The notes beneath the pieces were generated by a model. It was not told the DNA's origin. It saw only the letters and a list, made by a program, of their open reading frames with translations, and did no database searches. Source: AWTP1-13 sp963827545 (GTDB lineage: Bacteria; Pseudomonadota; Alphaproteobacteria; Rhizobiales; Hyphomicrobiaceae). From it: 64,000 nucleotides of DNA. The translations under genes and the position numbers were made by a program. The stretch covers positions 1 through 64,000 of the forward strand of contig CAWHBI010000031.1 of the NCBI GenBank assembly GCA_963827545.1, in the 5' to 3' direction. This document shows positions 63,386 through 64,000 of this stretch, one piece after another. Positions within the stretch are counted from its first letter, which is position 1, and every line of letters starts with the position of its first letter.

Positions 63386-63919
63386 TCACGCGGAGGTCTC
63401 GGCCTTGCGGCCGAACAACCAACGCCAAAGCCGGCGAAACCAACCTTCCTCCTTGGCGGGAGGGGCGGCTCCGGCGGGTGCCGGGCCGACGATGGCGCTA
63501 AATTTCTGGAAGAATTCGCCCGCCAGCTTCTTGGAGGTGGAGTCGATCAGTCGGCCGCCGAGCTGCGCAAGCTTGCCGCCGACATCGGCCTTGGCCTCGT
63601 ATTTGAGGAGCGTGTGCGACCCATCCTCGATAAGGCGCACGACTGCGCCGCCCTTCGCATACCCGGCCACACCGCCCTGGCCTTCGCCGGAGATGCGGTA
63701 GCCGTTCGGCGGATCGAGGTCCGAGAGCCTAACCTTGCCTGCGAACGCGGCCCGCACCGGGCCGATCTGCAGCTTCACCTTGGCGGTCATCTCCGTGTCC
63801 GACTGCTTCTCCAGGGACTCGCATCCGGGGATGCATTGCCTGAGCACCTCGACGTCGTTGAGTGCCGCCCACACGGCCTCACGGCTCGCGGCAATCCGCT
63901 CCTCGCCCGTCATGTCCAT
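63386..63919 (-). CDS. coxG: CoxG-like SRPBCC protein
   Basis: A 177-residue SRPBCC-fold protein of the carbon monoxide dehydrogenase subunit G family. MTGEERIAASREAVWAALNDVEVLRQCIPGCESLEK and the later GGKLAQLGGRLIDSTSKKLAGEFFQKF are standard. The C-terminus WFRRLWRWLFGRK is an amphipathic membrane-binding tail. CoxG in CO oxidisers helps recruit the dehydrogenase to the membrane; most genomes carry paralogues away from cox genes, and no cox structural gene is in this window. Start at 63919 or two codons later. Confidence 0.88.
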   Translation of the reverse strand: MDMTGEERIAASREAVWAALNDVEVLRQCIPGCESLEKQSDTEMTAKVKLQIGPVRAAFAGKVRLSDLDPPNGYRISGEGQGGVAGYAKGGAVVRLIEDGSHTLLKYEAKADVGGKLAQLGGRLIDSTSKKLAGEFFQKFSAIVGPAPAGAAPPAKEEGWFRRLWRWLFGRKAETSA

Positions 63920-64000
63920 TGCACGTGCTCCTGCTTGCCAAGCCGCAGGAGTATAGCAGCGGTAGCCGGAGTTGGAGCGCCCACGGCTCAGCTGGCAAAG

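Overview
The window is high-G+C bacterial DNA, coding-dense on both strands, with rho-independent stops being rare. Gene families and gene order point to an alphaproteobacterium, most likely of the Hyphomicrobiales (Bradyrhizobium/Xanthobacteraceae-like): ccmABCDG running away from a divergent acnA that is followed by a DUF1223 gene, an sdhCDA block, a mesaconyl-CoA hydratase / malyl-CoA thioesterase pair, orphan Bug and TAXI binding proteins, and the DUF2126 / ATP-grasp / transglutaminase cluster. This placement is inference from gene content; no rRNA or tRNA gene was recognised.

Layout. 0-12 kb: two linked proteins of unknown role (one DUF2272), msrB, pncA, a signal-less family-3 binding protein with a ChaC-like cyclotransferase, an SDR / carboxymuconolactone-decarboxylase / NUDIX operon, a VOC protein, prfC and tex. 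12-17 kb: a small accessory zone with a Doc-type toxin and partner, a frameshifted nitronate monooxygenase, an enoyl-CoA hydratase, a frameshifted DUF2189 membrane protein and many intergenic palindromes. 17-27 kb: an M3 peptidase, an SPFH protein with a UPF0114 protein, a saccharopine-dehydrogenase-like/DUF4166 pair, and a DsrE - TAXI - TolA-like repeat protein operon. 27-32 kb (minus strand): a NitT/TauT-type ABC transporter with two binding proteins and an FAH-family hydrolase. 32-39 kb: sdhC-sdhD-sdhA without sdhB, mch-DUF1737-mcl2-like, a FOXRED1-like oxidase and pyridoxal kinase. 39-48 kb: a luciferase-like flavin oxidoreductase, nhaA, ccmG-D-C and ccmB-A for cytochrome c maturation, acnA and a DUF1223 protein. 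48-56 kb: what looks like an inserted catabolic island (truncated gene, FAD monooxygenase, LVIVD-repeat protein, Bug binding protein, GntR regulator, DUF3604 protein). 56-64 kb: an HU protein with a terminator, the three-gene transglutaminase/DUF2126 - ATP-grasp/alpha-E - transglutaminase cluster, and coxG.

Two features cut across the window. First, single-base frameshifts interrupt otherwise intact genes between 9 and 32 kb (prfC, nitronate monooxygenase twice, DUF2189, one ABC binding protein, probably the DsrE gene); in each case restoring one base gives a full-length reading frame, so consensus errors are as likely as real decay. Second, several families of palindromic or inverted intergenic repeats lie between genes from 7 to 29 kb. 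The best candidates for less-described biology are the 48.9-55.7 kb cluster, the TAXI/TolA-like operon with its six 34-residue repeats, and the peptide-ligase-like cluster at 56.5-63.4 kb.
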